Assembly: GCA_041855445.1 (NCBI GenBank)
Contig: JBHAEG010000064.1
Location: 1-46,197, forward strand
DNA: 46,197 nt
Source of the DNA: Faucicola sp041855445
GTDB lineage: Bacteria > Pseudomonadota > Gammaproteobacteria > Pseudomonadales > Moraxellaceae
Direction: 5' to 3'
Positions 43,217 to 46,197 of this stretch are shown here, piece by piece. The translations under genes were made by a program, and so were the position numbers. The notes under the pieces are model-generated. The model had not been told where the DNA came from. It saw only the letters and a program-made list of their open reading frames with translations, and searched no databases. How positions within the stretch are numbered: position 1 is the first letter of the stretch; each line of letters begins with the position of its first letter.

Positions 43217-43242
43217 TATCATCGCTTGATAATGCGATGATA
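43217..43242. repeat. Inverted repeat in the gap between the fimV genes
   Basis: Perfect 9-bp stem TATCATCGC/GCGATGATA with an 8-base loop, in front of an AT-rich stretch with TATATA. It could be an operator or leader hairpin of the second gene. Confidence 0.5.
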
Positions 43243-43354
43243 CACAGTATATATATTTGCTTGATTGTATTATTATATCTAGCGAATAATCAAATTGTAT
43301 CTTTTTATAATCCTTGTGATTATCAAAACAAATATTAGGAACTTGGAGGATGTT

Positions 43355-44941
43355 ATGGATTCCATGTTAATGGCAATTATTGCCGTTGTGGTTATCGTTA
43401 TCTTGCTTGCAGTGGTATTTTTTTTAAAACAACGCCAGAAAAAACCTGTATTACCAACTGTCGTACAGCCACCAAAGGCGATACCTGAAGAAATTACCCC
43501 GCCACTTGACCCAAAAGCACCGTTTATCCCAGAGCAACCGCATGAGGTGACAACCCCTGAACCAGACCCATTGCTCATTGCTCATAGTTATATTGAAAAA
43601 CATGATTTTGATAAAGCAATTCACATTTTGCAACCTGAGATTAGAAAAAATCCAAAGCGTAGCGATTTGCAATTATTGTTGTTAAACATTTTTGCTACAC
43701 AAAAAGATTATGCAAACTTTGATAAATTTTTACCATCATTACTTAGTCTAAATGACCCTGTTGCTTCATTGCAGGCTAACAATTTGAAAAAATTGATTGA
43801 TGAAGAATTGTCATTAATGCAAGCCATGAGTAAAAAAACTCAGCCAGAAAATGTTAGCAAAAAAGATATATTAGAGTTTGATTATGTAGATAATCAATCA
43901 GCAGTTTCTACACCAACTCAGCCAGCTCCTGTCAAGCAACCTGCACAGCCAATCACATCAGACTCATTATCATTTGATAATATTAGTGTATCAACATTTA
44001 CCGCCCCTGTATCATCTGCTCAAGCATTTGTACAGCCAAAAACAGATACTGTTCAACCAGTGACAACAGCAAAATCAGAGGAAACGTTTGATTTTGATTT
44101 TGATGATATGGATTTTGATACATCGGTTAAGCCATCGCCAACAACCAATGCAAGCCATCAGCCAGCACAAGCACAAGGCGTGGATTTTCCAAATATTTTA
44201 TTGGATAATGAACAAGCATATTCTGCTCCAAGTGTGCCTGCGGATAGCTTTATTTTAGACGAAAGCGACCTTGTAAATCCATTAACAGCAACTCAACATC
44301 AACCAACATTGCAAAAACCAACATTGCAAAATGATTTTGAGGATATATCATTAGAGTTTGATAAACCAACGATAACTCCTGTTGTGGATACGCCCAAAGT
44401 TTCTAACGCAACGAATGATGATTTATCAATTGATTTTTCGTTTGATTTTGATAAGCCAAATTCATCAAAAACAATGGATAAAACATTTGAAATTGAACTT
44501 GATGATGCACCAATTCATACGCCAAAGTTGCAAGAAACAACAGTTGATACATGGACGCTAGATGTTCCAGAAGTTCAGTTATCATTTGACAAAACGGATA
44601 ATTTTGGGACGGTACAAACCGCTGATACTGCTAAACCGTTGATTTATGATAACTTTTTAACGCTTGATACGGCATCACAATTAGATAATATATATTCAAA
44701 TGAAAAGCCATCAGTTGAGGTATCGCCTGAAATTCCAAGTGTGAAAACAACATCAATTTCCTTAGAAGAAGCATTGGAAACGATTAAAGATACAGATACG
44801 ACAGAATTGGCTATCCAGTTGGCAGAACAATATATTTTGCTAAGTGAATATGACAGTGCCAGACGTTTATTACAAGAGGTCAATACAGTTAATCCACAAC
44901 AACGTCAGCAAGTTGCTAGCTTATTAGAAAAAATTAGTTAA
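43355..44941 (+). CDS. FimV, membrane and cytoplasmic half (FimV C-terminal domain)
   Basis: 528 residues from the ATG at 43355, chosen because GGAGG lies directly upstream at the best spacing; an ATG at 43295 in frame has none. It starts with a membrane span (MDSMLMAIIAVVVIVILLAVVFFL), then a Pro-rich linker, a TPR-like helical pair (about 70-120, HSYIEKHDFDKAIHILQP), a long acidic Asp/Phe-rich low-complexity region (about 190-440) and the FimV C-terminal domain (LAIQLAEQYILLSEYDSARRLLQEV, ending LLEKIS). This is the part normally fused to the C-terminus of FimV. It is 278 bp from the first gene. Confidence 0.8.
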   Translation: MDSMLMAIIAVVVIVILLAVVFFLKQRQKKPVLPTVVQPPKAIPEEITPPLDPKAPFIPEQPHEVTTPEPDPLLIAHSYIEKHDFDKAIHILQPEIRKNPKRSDLQLLLLNIFATQKDYANFDKFLPSLLSLNDPVASLQANNLKKLIDEELSLMQAMSKKTQPENVSKKDILEFDYVDNQSAVSTPTQPAPVKQPAQPITSDSLSFDNISVSTFTAPVSSAQAFVQPKTDTVQPVTTAKSEETFDFDFDDMDFDTSVKPSPTTNASHQPAQAQGVDFPNILLDNEQAYSAPSVPADSFILDESDLVNPLTATQHQPTLQKPTLQNDFEDISLEFDKPTITPVVDTPKVSNATNDDLSIDFSFDFDKPNSSKTMDKTFEIELDDAPIHTPKLQETTVDTWTLDVPEVQLSFDKTDNFGTVQTADTAKPLIYDNFLTLDTASQLDNIYSNEKPSVEVSPEIPSVKTTSISLEEALETIKDTDTTELAIQLAEQYILLSEYDSARRLLQEVNTVNPQQRQQVASLLEKIS

Positions 44942-44965
44942 TTATCATCATTATTTTTATATTTC

Positions 44966-45003
44966 ACCCTCACTGCCAAAAATTTTAATCTTTGGGTGAG
45001 GGT
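44966..45003. repeat. Stem-loop between fimV C-half and the IS607 element
   Basis: ACCCTCAC/GTGAGGGT (44966-44973 with 44996-45003), inner CCAAA/TTTGG pair, and a 10-base loop. No T-run follows, so it may be a weak terminator or an element end structure. Confidence 0.5.
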
Positions 45004-45045
45004 TAATAACCGCTTCTTGAAATCTATCTAAATCTATGTAATACT

Positions 45046-45666
45046 ATGCAAATGAATAGATTAATTAGTATCAATGAAGCCTCAAAACAACTCGGTGTGT
45101 CTATCTCAACATTACGCAGATGGGACAAAAGTGGTGTGCTTGTTGCAGAAAAAACACCTAATGGACATCGCAGATACGACCTTAATAAAATCAATCCCAA
45201 CCTTTTACATGGCATCGGTAATAAAGACCGTAAAACTGTTGCTTATGCTCGTGTATCAAGCGAGACCTGCAAAGACGATTTAGAACGCCAAATCCAAGTG
45301 TTAGAACTGTATTGTACAAAACAAGGTTGGCAGTTTGAAATCATCAATGATTTAGGTAGTGGCATGAACTACCACAAAAAAGGCTTAAAACAGCTACTTG
45401 ATGATATTTTAAATGACAAAATTGGCAGATTGGTTTTAACCCACAAAGACCGTTTATTACGCTTTGGTGCAGAACTTGTCTTTGCTTTGTGCGAAGCAAG
45501 AAATGTTGAGGTTGTTATTATTAATCAAGGTGAAAATCTATCCTTTGAAGAAGAATTTGCTCAAGATGTACTAGAAATCATCACCGTATTTTCCGCACGT
45601 TTATACGGTTCACGCAGTAAGAAAAATAAAAAACTGCTTGAAGCAATTAAGGTTATTTTAGAATGA
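45046..45666 (+). CDS. tnpA: IS607-family serine recombinase TnpA
   Basis: 206 residues. An N-terminal MerR-like helix-turn-helix (about 6-50, ISINEASKQLGVSISTLRRWDKSG) is fused to a serine-recombinase domain: VAYARVSSE (about 65) with the catalytic Ser, DDLERQIQVLELYC, DLGSGMNYHKKGLKQLL and VLTHKDRLLRFG. Order, length and fusion are those of IS607-type transposases, which act at a circular intermediate with little target specificity. It ends by overlapping the start of tnpB (ATGA). It looks intact, so the element may be able to move. Confidence 0.93.
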   Translation: MQMNRLISINEASKQLGVSISTLRRWDKSGVLVAEKTPNGHRRYDLNKINPNLLHGIGNKDRKTVAYARVSSETCKDDLERQIQVLELYCTKQGWQFEIINDLGSGMNYHKKGLKQLLDDILNDKIGRLVLTHKDRLLRFGAELVFALCEARNVEVVIINQGENLSFEEEFAQDVLEIITVFSARLYGSRSKKNKKLLEAIKVILE

Positions 45667-46197
45667 CCGCCATTCGTGGACACATCATCGAACTAAGTCC
45701 CAATAACAAACAAGCCACGCACCTTTCAAAGGCTTGTGGTGTAGCACGTTTTGCCTATAACTAGGCATTAGCCCAATGGCAAAAGCAATACGAACAAGAT
45801 AAAACCTATCGTGATGAATGTTTAGCAAAAGACATACCGATTGATGAAAATAAACTCAATAAACCATCACAAGGCAAATTAAGAAAACAATTAAATGCTG
45901 TCAAACGTACTCAATTTCCTTTTATGTTGGAAGTAACAAAATGCTCACCACAACTTGCTATTATGCAATTAGGGAATGCATTTAAACGCTTTTTTAAAGG
46001 CGAAAGTAAATATCCGCAATTTCGCAAAAAAGGCGAAAAATGGTTTGTTAGTATTACGGTTGAATTATCAGATGTTTTTTTAGCAAAGGAAAAAACAGGT
46101 CAATCAGTTGGTTTAGATTTAGGCATTACCGATTTGGCAACTTTGTCAGACGGAACAAAAATCCAAGCCCCAAAACCTTTAAAAAACAAACTTAAAA
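45663..46197 (+). pseudogene. tnpB: TnpB of the IS607-family element, interrupted and internally deleted (runs off window)
   Basis: The frame beginning ATG 45663 reads MTAIRGHIIELSPNN, then YN, a TAG stop at 45762-45764, then ALAQWQKQYEQ, the place where TnpB proteins have YNWAL: a TGG to TAG change. It continues in the same frame to the window end. After FRKKGE (about 46034) the sequence jumps to KWFVSITVEL, so the region that usually lies between these motifs (roughly 50-65 residues) is missing, with frame kept. The RuvC start GLDLGITDLATLSDG and its Asp are present. TnpB is normally an RNA-guided nuclease; this copy should not be functional unless the stop is suppressed. Confidence 0.85.

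Larger units (their letters stand above)
45046..46197 (+). mobile_element. IS607-family insertion sequence (left part in window)
   Basis: tnpA and tnpB overlap and run in one direction; the right end and guide-RNA region are outside the window. IS607 elements have no terminal inverted repeats, so the left end cannot be fixed by eye; it is probably between 45004 and 45045, after the stem-loop that follows the fimV C-half. Confidence 0.8.

Overview
The window looks like a chromosomal segment of an AT-rich gammaproteobacterium of the family Moraxellaceae (Moraxella/Acinetobacter relatives). The evidence is gene order and gene type: a fruB-fruK-fruA fructose PTS operon with a three-domain FruB, ygfB divergent from zapA, rplM-rpsI / petABC / sspAB in a row, rpoZ-spoT with a SpoT whose synthetase half is degenerate, and a rubA-rubB-esterase cluster like the one known from Acinetobacter. 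Species cannot be named from sequence alone.

Layout. 1-218: distal end of a CRISPR array with type I-F-like repeats, no cas genes in view; two neighbouring spacers are identical. 264-437: a tRNA(CAT) gene on the minus strand with its promoter and terminator. 456-6005 (minus): fructose PTS operon. 6129-7916 (minus): SpoU-type RNA methyltransferase and fructose-1,6-bisphosphatase. 8017-8397: small exported protein with its own terminator. 8596-11898 (minus): ygfB-argE-pepP, divergent from a coiled-coil gene and zapA. 13275-19891 (plus): nadE, rplM-rpsI, petABC (cytochrome bc1) and sspA-sspB. 19923-22261 (minus): ferrous iron uptake (feoA, feoB and a 44-residue Cys-rich protein) with a candidate Fur site. 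22507-25232: rpoZ and spoT. 26026-29185: ridA, priA and an unrecognised gene. 29293-33367: rubredoxin, rubredoxin reductase, esterase-like hydrolase and an AldA-type aldehyde dehydrogenase. 33433-33483: a tandem array of 15-bp Fur-box-like units. 33685-37833: rluB, two pairs of look-alike small membrane proteins, a LysE/ArgO exporter and rpe. 38047-41324: K+/H+ antiporter and asd. 41556-44941: a FimV that is split into two genes at its membrane segment. 45046-end: an IS607-family element whose recombinase is intact and whose tnpB is interrupted and internally deleted.

How it fits together. Fructose enters as fructose-1-phosphate (FruA with the FruB phosphorelay), FruK makes fructose-1,6-bisphosphate, and Fbp nearby can return it to fructose-6-phosphate; Rpe serves the pentose phosphate path. 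PetABC supports aerobic respiration, FeoAB supplies iron, and SpoT/RpoZ/SspA relate to stringent control. FimV points to type IV pili and twitching. Most of the window is ordinary core genome. The parts most worth a second look are the two-gene FimV, the tandem Fur-like array, the SpoT pseudo-synthetase, the duplicated CRISPR spacer and the decayed TnpB. I did not find a convincing wholly new defence or mobile system here.
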